A stretch of 5,899 nucleotides of DNA, taken from the NCBI GenBank assembly GCA_022361535.1, contig JAKSAU010001263.1, positions 1 to 5,899 of the forward strand, read 5' to 3'. The DNA comes from Desulfobacterales bacterium (GTDB taxonomy: Bacteria > Desulfobacterota > Desulfobacteria > Desulfobacterales > Desulfobacteraceae). Numbering within the stretch: position 1 is the first letter of the stretch; every line of letters starts with the position of its first letter. A program made the position numbers and the translations under genes. This document shows, piece by piece, positions 1-5,743 of this stretch. The notes below the pieces were generated by a model. The model worked only from the letters and a program-made list of their open reading frames with translations, made no database searches and had not been told where the DNA came from.

Positions 1-19
1 TTAGATCAGCCTACTTAAT

Positions 20-1216
20 ATGAGATTTAGACCAAAACATCATAGATTCCTTTCTATAGCCGTATGCTTGCTATCTATTTTAGCACAGGATTATGCTGTA
101 GCTCAGACCACTGGCATATTGTTGTCTGATGATCGGAAAAATATTGTTTATGCCAAAAATGAAGACAAATCTTTTATTCCGGCATCCACCTTAAAAATTA
201 TTACCAGCCTTGCGGTACTGGAAACCTTAGGAAAAAACTACCGGTTTTCAACATGGGTGGACTATAACCCCAAAACCGAAACGCTTTATGTAAAAGGGTT
301 TGGCGACCCTCTATTCATTTCAGAAGAAATTGAATCTTTAGTTGAAAAACTTATAGCAAAAACCAAACTTAGAAGCGTTCATAATATCGTTTTAGACCAC
401 AGTTTTTTTCACCCAGATATAGCAATACCTGGTACCGGAAATTCAAAGAACCCTTATGATGCCACAACCGGTGCCTTGTGCGCCAATTTTAATACGATCT
501 TTTTTCAATGGGATGAAACCAAAAGTCGTTACATAAGCGCAGAACCACAGACACCACTTCTTGATAATTTTCAAGATGACATCAAATCTTTAAACAAATC
601 AAAAGACAGAGTTCTACTCTCTCACACGCAAAGACGTATATATCCAGGATTGCTGATTCGTTATTTTCTTACAAAAAAAAAAATAAAAGTGAGCGGAGAT
701 ATCAAAGAAGGCTCCTATCCTGACTCCCCTCATGTAAAACTAGAATATAAGTCTTCTGTTTCTTTAGAAGAAATCATTGAAAAACTGCTTAAATACTCAA
801 ATAACTTCATAGCAAACCAACTTGTTCTGGTAATGGGCGCAAAGCATTTTGGGCCACCGGCAACCCTTGAAAAAGGGGTGACCTATCTTAACGGTTACAT
901 CGAAACAAAGCTTGGAATACAAGGAATTCATCTCACCGAAGGGTCAGGACTGTCACGGAAAAACAGGATGTCTCCAAGACAAATGATGATAGCCTTAATG
1001 GAGTTTATGCCTTATCACCATTTGATGAGCAAAGATAAAAATGAATTTTATAAAACAGGAACTTTATCAGATGTGAAGACCCGGGCAGGATATATAAGGG
1101 GTAAAGATAACAGGCTTTACCCCTTTGTAATCATGCTGAACCATACGTGGAACGGTTATGGGTCTATTAGAAAAGCATTAAACACTAAAGTAATTGAGTA
1201 CTCAAGAAGCCCCTAA
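20..1216 (+). CDS. dacB: D-alanyl-D-alanine carboxypeptidase/endopeptidase, PBP4 (peptidase S13) family
   Basis: This is a periplasmic penicillin-binding protein that trims or cleaves peptidoglycan cross-links. Residues 1-28 look like a Sec signal peptide: basic start (RFRPKHHR), hydrophobic core FLSIAVCLLSILA, and likely cleavage after AVA. All three active-site motifs are present in order: SxxK as S56-T-L-K59, SxN as S260-N-N262, and KTG at 345-347. The GFGDPLF block (93-99) and the EGSGLSRKNRMSP block (307-319) are typical of the S13 family. At 398 aa it is shorter than E. coli PBP4 (477 aa), and the SxxK-to-SxN distance is also shorter, so the inserted domains are reduced. The ATG is the first start after an in-frame TAG at 2-4; no clear Shine-Dalgarno (SD) site precedes it. 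It converges on folE2. It contains an 11-A run at 673-683. The family call is firm; the exact in vivo activity is inferred. Confidence 0.93.
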   Translation: MRFRPKHHRFLSIAVCLLSILAQDYAVAQTTGILLSDDRKNIVYAKNEDKSFIPASTLKIITSLAVLETLGKNYRFSTWVDYNPKTETLYVKGFGDPLFISEEIESLVEKLIAKTKLRSVHNIVLDHSFFHPDIAIPGTGNSKNPYDATTGALCANFNTIFFQWDETKSRYISAEPQTPLLDNFQDDIKSLNKSKDRVLLSHTQRRIYPGLLIRYFLTKKKIKVSGDIKEGSYPDSPHVKLEYKSSVSLEEIIEKLLKYSNNFIANQLVLVMGAKHFGPPATLEKGVTYLNGYIETKLGIQGIHLTEGSGLSRKNRMSPRQMMIALMEFMPYHHLMSKDKNEFYKTGTLSDVKTRAGYIRGKDNRLYPFVIMLNHTWNGYGSIRKALNTKVIEYSRSP

Positions 1217-1265
1217 CCCTTTTAACTTATACAATATAAAGAAGTTAAGATCTTGAATGCTCGAT
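1193..1265. repeat. Nested inverted repeat across the dacB-folE2 convergent junction
   Basis: The outer arms 1193-1207 and 1251-1265 pair over 14 of 15 positions in plus-strand RNA (12 Watson-Crick, 2 G-U, 1 C-A mismatch). An inner perfect 7-bp repeat (TTAACTT 1222-1228 / AAGTTAA 1242-1248, 13-nt loop) sits inside, with an uneven internal loop. No uridine run follows on either strand, so it is not a standard intrinsic terminator, but it is the only structured element between the two gene ends and could protect or end both transcripts. Confidence 0.4.
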
Positions 1266-2021
1266 ATAGGCGTAAGCACTATGATTGTGTATGGATTCAA
1301 AATTTTCAGTGCTAACGGAGAACCAAGTAATATTATCGTCATCAATTAGGACTTTGGCCACATCCCTGGCAATATCTTCTACAAACTTGGGATTATTGTA
1401 AGCCTTTTCCGTAACATACTTTTCATCTGCACGCTTTAGAACTGAAAAGATATCACAAGAAGCAGATTTCTCTACTAATTCAACAATATCCTCAATCCAG
1501 ATAAACCGGTGGAACCGCGTTGAAACAAGCACTTCTCCTCGCTGATTATGAGCACCGCAATCTGAAATTTCTTTTGAGCAAGGACAAACTGAAGTAACAG
1601 GAACAGCCACCTTAAGAACGATGTCAGCCTTTTTATCGGAATTGGAAGAACCCACAATTGTACAATTATAGTCCATCAATCCCTTTGACTCTGTGCTTGG
1701 TGACGTTTTCTCAATAAAATATGGAAAGGAGATCTCAATATGTGCAGACTGGGCACCAAGAGTAGTTTTCATATCTTCAAGGATACTGGTCAATGACTCC
1801 AAAGAGACTTGACTGCGGAACACGTGAAGCAACTCCACAAACCTGCTCATATGTGTACCTTTGCACTGATGGGGCAGGTCCACATACATGTTTATCTCAG
1901 CTACAGTCGACTGAGATCCGCTGGTTTTATCCCTTACGGTAACCGGGTATTTCAGCCCTTTAATTCCCACTTTATCAATGGGAATATTCCTGAAATCTGG
2001 TTGATTCTGCATATCTATCAT
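1245..2021 (-). CDS. folE2: GTP cyclohydrolase IB (FolE2/MptA family)
   Basis: This cytoplasmic enzyme converts GTP to 7,8-dihydroneopterin triphosphate, the first step of folate synthesis, and also supplies the queuosine precursor. The 258 aa length is normal for FolE2. Visible family blocks are GTHMSRF (55-61), VTSVCPCSKEIS (142-153) with the conserved Cys146, GAHNQRG (156-162), PKFVED (211-216) and FESIHNHSAYAYIE (241-254). Cys146, His158, Glu200 and Glu242 fall where the metal ligands of the Neisseria enzyme lie, as I recall them (Cys147, His159, Glu201, Glu243). FolE2 is unrelated in sequence to the zinc-dependent FolE. The ATG overlaps the ttcA stop as ATGA, implying translational coupling; an internal ATG at codon 4 is a less likely start. 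It is the last gene of the minus-strand run and converges on dacB. I see no zinc-responsive operator directly upstream, where the sequence is coding. Confidence 0.95.
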   Translation of the reverse strand: MIDMQNQPDFRNIPIDKVGIKGLKYPVTVRDKTSGSQSTVAEINMYVDLPHQCKGTHMSRFVELLHVFRSQVSLESLTSILEDMKTTLGAQSAHIEISFPYFIEKTSPSTESKGLMDYNCTIVGSSNSDKKADIVLKVAVPVTSVCPCSKEISDCGAHNQRGEVLVSTRFHRFIWIEDIVELVEKSASCDIFSVLKRADEKYVTEKAYNNPKFVEDIARDVAKVLIDDDNITWFSVSTENFESIHNHSAYAYIEHSRS

Positions 2022-2764
2022 GATGGCGTCTCTAAAAGATAATCCGAGGCAACATTCCCCATTGCTCTGAATATGTTCCCCTTTATGTGTTTGTTGTGCC
2101 TATATATTTTTTCAAGCATTTCACGAACCTCGCCCCTTTTTGTCACCCCGGCACTAGGGCATGGGTTCTCAAAATCAGGAAAGTCCAAAATCCGTGATAG
2201 CCTTATAATATCATCTTTTTCAACATATGACAGCGGTCTGATGATATCAAGAGTTCCTTTAAAAAAAGATTGGTTGGGTTTCATTGTACCAATCTTGCCT
2301 GCATAAAAGATGTTAATGAATAACGTTTCAATCAAATCATCTTTATTGTGACCTAAGGCAATTTTTTTACACCCAAGTTCTTCAGCAAGCTCAAACAAAT
2401 GTTTGCGTCTTAGTCGGCTGCACAAAAAACAGGGATTTTCTCTGTTTTCTTCCGAATGGGCGACAGTCCCGTAATCTGTTTTTTCAACCAACAACTTTTG
2501 CCCATCATTTTGGATGCAACTATCCACATAAGTCTTTAATTCATCAGCAAATGATCCGTCAAACCCCGGATCAATATGCACAGGATAAAGATCAAATTCA
2601 ATGGGTGCTTTTTTTTTAAAGGAAACTAATAGATGGAAAAGGGTGAGACTATCTTTTCCTCCCGAAATCCCAACAAGGATTCGGTCGTTATCGGAGATCA
2701 TCTTCCATTCATGGATCGCTTTCCCAAAAAGATGATTAATCCGTTTTGTCACACCCTTGCTCAA
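2018..2764 (-). CDS. ttcA: tRNA 2-thiocytidine synthetase TtcA-like (PP-loop ATPase, Fe-S)
   Basis: This is a cytoplasmic tRNA-modifying enzyme predicted to adenylate and thiolate cytidine 32. The 248 aa protein has the PP-loop SGGKDS at 34-39, and GHNKDD at 138-143 matches the TtcA GHxxDD block. Cys112 and Cys115 in PCFLCSRLRR, together with Cys202 in NPCPSAG, match the three cysteines that hold the [4Fe-4S] cluster in TtcA. E. coli has CNLCG around the third cysteine; here it is PCPSAG, so this is a divergent branch and the exact tRNA target is inferred. The start is TTG, two codons after the rpoZ stop and in the same frame, so no earlier start is possible. A GTG at codon 5 is an alternative, but the TTG better retains the TKRINHLFGKAIHEW region that aligns with E. 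coli TtcA. It overlaps folE2 by 4 nt. Confidence 0.87.
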   Translation of the reverse strand: MSKGVTKRINHLFGKAIHEWKMISDNDRILVGISGGKDSLTLFHLLVSFKKKAPIEFDLYPVHIDPGFDGSFADELKTYVDSCIQNDGQKLLVEKTDYGTVAHSEENRENPCFLCSRLRRKHLFELAEELGCKKIALGHNKDDLIETLFINIFYAGKIGTMKPNQSFFKGTLDIIRPLSYVEKDDIIRLSRILDFPDFENPCPSAGVTKRGEVREMLEKIYRHNKHIKGNIFRAMGNVASDYLLETPS

Positions 2765-2770
2765 ACCGGC

Positions 2771-2980
2771 TTATTCGTCTTCGGATTCAGTATTCTTTTT
2801 AGATACTATCCGGTTAGCGGCAATTTCCCGCAGAACGGTTACAACATCCTCATTTTTTGACGACTTCACCATAAGATCAGCACCTTCCCTGACCTGGCGA
2901 ACACGTTTTGCAGCCAAATGTACCAAGCTGAACCGGTTATCTACATTTTTCAAACAATCTTCAATAGTTACTCGAGCCAC
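2771..2980 (-). CDS. rpoZ: RNA polymerase omega subunit
   Basis: Omega is the small RNA polymerase subunit that clamps the beta-prime C-terminus and helps core assembly. The 69 aa protein opens MARVTIEDCL, close to the E. coli MARVTVQDAV, followed by NRFSLVHLAAKRVRQ (15-29) and the conserved helix VVTVLREIAANRI (46-58). The C-terminal tail is short and acidic (ESEDE), so it is shorter than the 91 aa E. coli protein. The start codon is GTG, preceded by a strong SD site GGAGG at 2989-2993 with an 8-nt spacer. It lies 45 nt after greA and 6 nt before ttcA, consistent with one transcript. Confidence 0.96.
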   Translation of the reverse strand: MARVTIEDCLKNVDNRFSLVHLAAKRVRQVREGADLMVKSSKNEDVVTVLREIAANRIVSKKNTESEDE

Positions 2981-2988
2981 AGCATTTT

Positions 2989-2993
2989 CCTCC
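2989..2993 (-). promoter_or_regulatory. Ribosome binding site of rpoZ
   Basis: Read on the minus strand this is GGAGG, 8 nt before a GTG. It settles the GTG as the rpoZ start. The ATG nearer to the SD (inside aaaatgct) is out of frame with the omega sequence. Confidence 0.8.
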
Positions 2994-3007
2994 AGTCTCG
3001 GTTAACA

Positions 3008-3027
3008 AATCCGGAAAATCCCGGATT
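3008..3027 (-). other. Short hairpin between greA and rpoZ
   Basis: A perfect 7-bp inverted repeat (AATCCGG / CCGGATT) has a 6-nt loop. Its upstream arm includes part of the greA TAA stop. No uridine tract follows on the minus strand (the sequence continues TGTTAACC), so it is not a standard intrinsic terminator. It could stabilise the greA 3' end or weakly attenuate rpoZ. Confidence 0.35.
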
Positions 3028-3493
3028 ATAGTATATCAATAATTTCATAAATCCGTTTTCCACCAGGCGCCTGGACCACAGCCTCGTCACCAGGTTCCTT
3101 ACCGATCAGGGCAGACCCCAATGGGGAGGAAACGGAGATTTTACCTTTTTTAATGTCAGCTTCATCAGCGCCGACAATCATGTATTCGATCTCTTCCTCT
3201 GAATCCAGGTTTTCTACAAGAACCTTGCTCGCAAACCTGACCACATCCTTGGGAACAGTATTCGGGTCAATCACCTTGGCGTTTCCAACCTTGTAAGAAA
3301 TCTCTCCGATACGCCCTTCTATAAAAGACTGTCTTTCTTTGGCAGCATGGTATTCAGCGTTTTCAGACAGGTCTCCATGGGCTCTGGCAACCTCGATGGC
3401 TTTAATATTTTCCGGCCGGTCAACGGTTTTGAGTTTTTCCAGTTCTTTTTTTAAGGCTTCAAAGCCTTCTTTTGTAATAGGTATCTGATCCAA
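3026..3493 (-). CDS. greA: Transcription elongation factor GreA
   Basis: GreA rescues backtracked RNA polymerase by stimulating cleavage of the nascent RNA through the secondary channel. The 155 aa protein has the N-terminal coiled coil (about 8-75) with GDLSENAEYHAAKE at 40-53. Asp41 and Glu44 at the tip correspond to the catalytic acidic pair of E. coli GreA. The C-terminal FKBP-like domain carries IVGADEADIKKGKISVSSPLG and ends APGGKRIYEIIDIL. The start is TTG: its product MDQIPITKEG lines up with E. coli MQAIPMTLRG, and the only in-frame sequence back to the upstream stop contains no ATG or GTG. The nearest SD-like GGAG (3507-3510) is 13 nt away, longer than ideal. Two mini-ORFs lie in the 62-nt gap after pssA. 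Confidence 0.96.
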   Translation of the reverse strand: MDQIPITKEGFEALKKELEKLKTVDRPENIKAIEVARAHGDLSENAEYHAAKERQSFIEGRIGEISYKVGNAKVIDPNTVPKDVVRFASKVLVENLDSEEEIEYMIVGADEADIKKGKISVSSPLGSALIGKEPGDEAVVQAPGGKRIYEIIDIL

Positions 3494-3503
3494 AATTAAA
3501 GAT

Positions 3504-3530
3504 TTACTCCATGTTATAAAATTGACTCAT
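3504..3530 (-). other. Candidate 8-codon leader ORF before greA
   Basis: The reading frame MSQFYNME starts with ATG 7 nt after a good SD (GTAGGAG) and ends with TAA, 10 nt before the greA TTG. Its ATG lies in a 10-bp palindrome, CATCCGGATG (3528-3537). It overlaps by ATGA a 10-codon frame, MKSKGVGASG (3527-3559), whose ATG in turn overlaps the pssA stop as ATGA. The signals are visible, but expression is unproven and chance is quite possible. Confidence 0.25.
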
Positions 3531-3555
3531 CCGGATGCTCCTACTCCCTTGCTTT

Positions 3556-4302
3556 TCATATGCTTTTATCGACACTGGAATCTCCACTGCTTTTCAACTT
3601 GGCATGACACATTAAAAACATAAGAGGTCCTGAAACCACATATAAGGAAAAAACACCGAACAAAATGATATAAGGTTCTGCAGCAAATGCCACAAATACT
3701 AAAACCAGGCAAACCAATTTATTAAAGGTCAGGCTTTTGAATAAAGGTACGTTTTTCATACTCTTATACTGAAAAGAACTGACCATACAAAACGACAATC
3801 CAAACATCAAAACCAGTATGGGAACTTTGAAAGGTTCGGGACTGATTTCCATCCGGGAAAGAAAAAGAACCAAAGAAACATTCATTGCTGCAGCAGCCGG
3901 AATTGGAAGCCCTTCAAAATCCGGTCCACTGGTTGCTGTGCTGGTATTAAACCGAGCCAGACGCAAGGCACCACAGGCAACAAACAAAAAGCCAGCCAAC
4001 CACCCTGGTCTTCCCATGGGCTCAAGCACCCAAAGGACCATGAGTATGGCTGGTGCCAAACCAAAGGTTACCAGATCAGCCAAAGAGTCATACTCGACGC
4101 CAAACTGGGATGTTGTATTAGTTGCCCTGGCAATCTTTCCGTCCAAAAGGTCAAATAATGCACCAATAGTTACTGCAAGCGCAGCTTCTGTGAATCTACT
4201 ATGAAAGGATGCAAAAATAGAGTAATACCCGCAAAACAAGTTCATGGAAGTGAACAAGTTGGGGAGTATGTAGATACTTTTTTTAAATTGCTGTTTTTGC
4301 AT
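3556..4302 (-). CDS. pssA: CDP-diacylglycerol-serine O-phosphatidyltransferase (PssA, membrane type)
   Basis: This inner-membrane enzyme makes phosphatidylserine from CDP-diacylglycerol and L-serine. The CDP-alcohol phosphatidyltransferase signature is complete: Asp51, Asp54-Gly55, Ala58-Arg59, Gly68, Asp72 and Asp76 with the standard spacing. GALRLARFN (111-119) and FEGLPIPAAA (129-138) are blocks of the PssA branch. Several hydrophobic segments follow (about 81-93, 101-113, 138-150, 159-175, 196-208 and 211-233), giving a multi-pass protein of 248 aa, like the Bacillus-type enzyme and unlike the soluble E. coli PssA. The ATG is 26 nt after psd; its ribosome site is weak (AGAG about 11 nt upstream), suggesting coupling to psd translation. 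The product of PssA is the substrate of Psd. Confidence 0.95.
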   Translation of the reverse strand: MQKQQFKKSIYILPNLFTSMNLFCGYYSIFASFHSRFTEAALAVTIGALFDLLDGKIARATNTTSQFGVEYDSLADLVTFGLAPAILMVLWVLEPMGRPGWLAGFLFVACGALRLARFNTSTATSGPDFEGLPIPAAAAMNVSLVLFLSRMEISPEPFKVPILVLMFGLSFCMVSSFQYKSMKNVPLFKSLTFNKLVCLVLVFVAFAAEPYIILFGVFSLYVVSGPLMFLMCHAKLKSSGDSSVDKSI

Positions 4303-4328
4303 TACAAATCAAACTCTTTGCTTCTAAG

Positions 4329-4991
4329 TCAACACATACGGCCGATAATGCTGCTTCCGGCTATTGTTTTATCCCCGGGCTTTACTGCAATCTCAAACCC
4401 TAAAGGCAAATAAAGATCCAAACGAGACCCGAATTGAATCATACCGTACCGGTCTCCTTTTTTCACCTGCTCGCCCGAAGTCACACAGTTGACAATTCGC
4501 CTTGCAATAAGACCCGCAATCTGGACACAAACAAATTTTCTGCCTGTATTCGTCCTCACCGTCAAGGCATTGCGTTCATTGTGAACAGATGCCTTATCAA
4601 AGGATGCGTTAAAAAACTTGCCCGGATGATATTGTACCCGCTCAACCATACCGTCAAACGGAATCCGGTTCACATGCACATTAAGTACATTCATAAAGAC
4701 GCTGACCTTCTGGCAAGGCTCTTCCATATACTCACTTTGGACAAGCCGTTGTACCAGAATTACTTTTCCGTCTGCTGGCGCAACCAATGCATCTTTATCC
4801 TCAGGAGCCACTCTTTCAGGATCCCTGAAAAACCAGGTTATAAAAACGGTTACAGCAAGGCTCAATATGCCAGTTAAAAGCCACCCAAAATAAAAAAACA
4901 TCCCTGTAAAAAGGATGGCAACAACTACAAATTTGACACCAGGCATGGCTATGGGTAATACCGTTCTGGCCGGCCACTTTGAATTATCCAT
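4329..4991 (-). CDS. psd: Phosphatidylserine decarboxylase, short (Psd-A) type
   Basis: Psd is a membrane-associated pyruvoyl enzyme that decarboxylates phosphatidylserine to phosphatidylethanolamine. Residues 20-55 form one or two membrane segments, followed by WFFRDPER (53-60), APADGKV (71-77) with Asp74, NVHVNRIPFDG (104-114) with His106, and HNERN (137-141). The self-cleavage site is Gly188-Ser189 in FGSRLDLYLP: cleavage would give a long beta chain and a short alpha chain whose Ser becomes the pyruvoyl group. The 220 aa length and the GS (not LGST) site place it in the short archaeal-type group. Asp74 and His106 are likely processing residues by family analogy. The ATG follows a G-rich stretch (GGGGG) about 4 nt upstream that may serve as the ribosome site. 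A promoter-like sequence lies just upstream at 5020-5048. Confidence 0.95.
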   Translation of the reverse strand: MDNSKWPARTVLPIAMPGVKFVVVAILFTGMFFYFGWLLTGILSLAVTVFITWFFRDPERVAPEDKDALVAPADGKVILVQRLVQSEYMEEPCQKVSVFMNVLNVHVNRIPFDGMVERVQYHPGKFFNASFDKASVHNERNALTVRTNTGRKFVCVQIAGLIARRIVNCVTSGEQVKKGDRYGMIQFGSRLDLYLPLGFEIAVKPGDKTIAGSSIIGRMC

Positions 4992-5019
4992 ACGCCCCCG
5001 TCATAACCATAACCTAATA

Positions 5020-5048
5020 TTTATATCAAATAAGTTATTGATGGTCAA
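5020..5048 (-). promoter_or_regulatory. Putative sigma70 promoter for psd-pssA (and possibly downstream genes)
   Basis: On the minus strand TTGACC (5043-5048, 5/6 match to the -35 consensus) is followed after exactly 17 nt by TATAAA (5020-5025, 5/6 match to the -10 consensus). The -35 overlaps the tsaB stop codon. Transcription would start near 5013, about 20 nt before the psd ATG. The match is good for an AT-rich gap, but no experimental support can be seen. Confidence 0.55.
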
Positions 5049-5740
5049 GACTGTGGTTTTTTTGAAAAATGAATCTCTGCATCGGATTTTCTTAAGTAGA
5101 CCGGTGTGAGCAGATATTCAGCAGAGTCAAAAACCGAATCCTTATCCAAAGCAACCTGGGCCAGGGCAGATGCACTGACAAAATCCAACGCAGAATGGGA
5201 AAAAACAGCCTGGTTATTAGTCCGCCCGATTATCATGCCCTTGTAAGCTTTTGATCCGGAACCAACAAACAGCGCGTCAGGACCTGCCAAATCTACCGCT
5301 GTTTCCGGCGGACACACCATTTCTTCACTTTTTTTGGTCAGTATGCCCTGATTGAACTGATATACAGCGCTATAAACCTCATTGCGCTTGGCATCCATCA
5401 TCACACAAACTGGGGTATCCACATTACAAAACTTGTAAGCGACCCCATCCAGACTGGAGATACCGGCACAGGGTTTTGAGCCGGCATATGCTAGCCCTTT
5501 GATGACGCTGATGCCAATCCTCAGCCCTGTAAAGCTGCCCGGTCCCCTGGCTCCGACAAACTTGTCAATATCAGATATAGTCAGCCCGGCCTGGGTTTCA
5601 ATCATTTGTTCGGCCATTGACAAAATCCGCCTTGAGTGGGTCTGACGGCTGGCCCAATAGGATTCACAGACCAGGGCACCATCCTCGAAAAGAGCCATAC
5701 TAGCGCCCTGCTCTGCTGTGCTCAGGGAAAAAAGAAGCAT
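5045..5740 (-). CDS. tsaB: tRNA threonylcarbamoyladenosine biosynthesis protein TsaB
   Basis: TsaB (formerly YeaZ) is the scaffold partner of TsaD in making t6A at position 37 of ANN-decoding tRNAs, with TsaE and TsaC supplying the other steps. The 231 aa length is usual. The diagnostic GARGPGSFTGLRIG lies at 63-76, DAKRNEVYSAVY at 116-127 and PVYLR at 213-217 near the end. The usual N-terminal AIDTS-like strand reads LFSLSTAE here, so the conserved Asp appears to be Leu6. TsaB does not itself bind ATP productively in the family, so this may be tolerated. The ATG has an SD AAGGA (5748-5752) 7 nt upstream, inside the lon 3' end, and lies 3 nt after the lon stop, so the two are probably co-transcribed and coupled. 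Confidence 0.93.
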   Translation of the reverse strand: MLLFSLSTAEQGASMALFEDGALVCESYWASRQTHSRRILSMAEQMIETQAGLTISDIDKFVGARGPGSFTGLRIGISVIKGLAYAGSKPCAGISSLDGVAYKFCNVDTPVCVMMDAKRNEVYSAVYQFNQGILTKKSEEMVCPPETAVDLAGPDALFVGSGSKAYKGMIIGRTNNQAVFSHSALDFVSASALAQVALDKDSVFDSAEYLLTPVYLRKSDAEIHFSKKPQS

Positions 5741-5743
5741 CTT

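Noticed and set aside
1222..1248. Intrinsic terminator between dacB and folE2
   Set aside because: The 7-bp stem is AT-rich and no T-tract follows on either strand, so it does not qualify as a standard terminator; recorded only as an inverted repeat.
1475..1657. Minus-strand 60-codon frame inside folE2
   Set aside because: It is a shifted frame within folE2 covering the conserved CPCSKEIS region; no independent start signal.
3494..3540. Promoter before greA (TATAAC at 3512-3517 on the minus strand)
   Set aside because: The -10-like hexamer has no recognisable -35 at 16-18 nt; the TTGACT in this gap reads on the other strand and points the wrong way.
3818..4204. Plus-strand open frame of 128 codons
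   Set aside because: It lies wholly antisense to pssA, whose catalytic motif and family blocks are unmistakable. The antisense protein resembles no family I know and has no SD-start arrangement.
4303..4336. Promoter before pssA (TTGACT near the psd stop)
   Set aside because: A TTGACT is present, but no -10-like hexamer occurs 16-18 nt downstream before the pssA start.
4434..4877. Plus-strand open frame of 147 codons
   Set aside because: It is antisense to psd, which has all its motifs intact. The long frame is a by-product of the codon use of psd.
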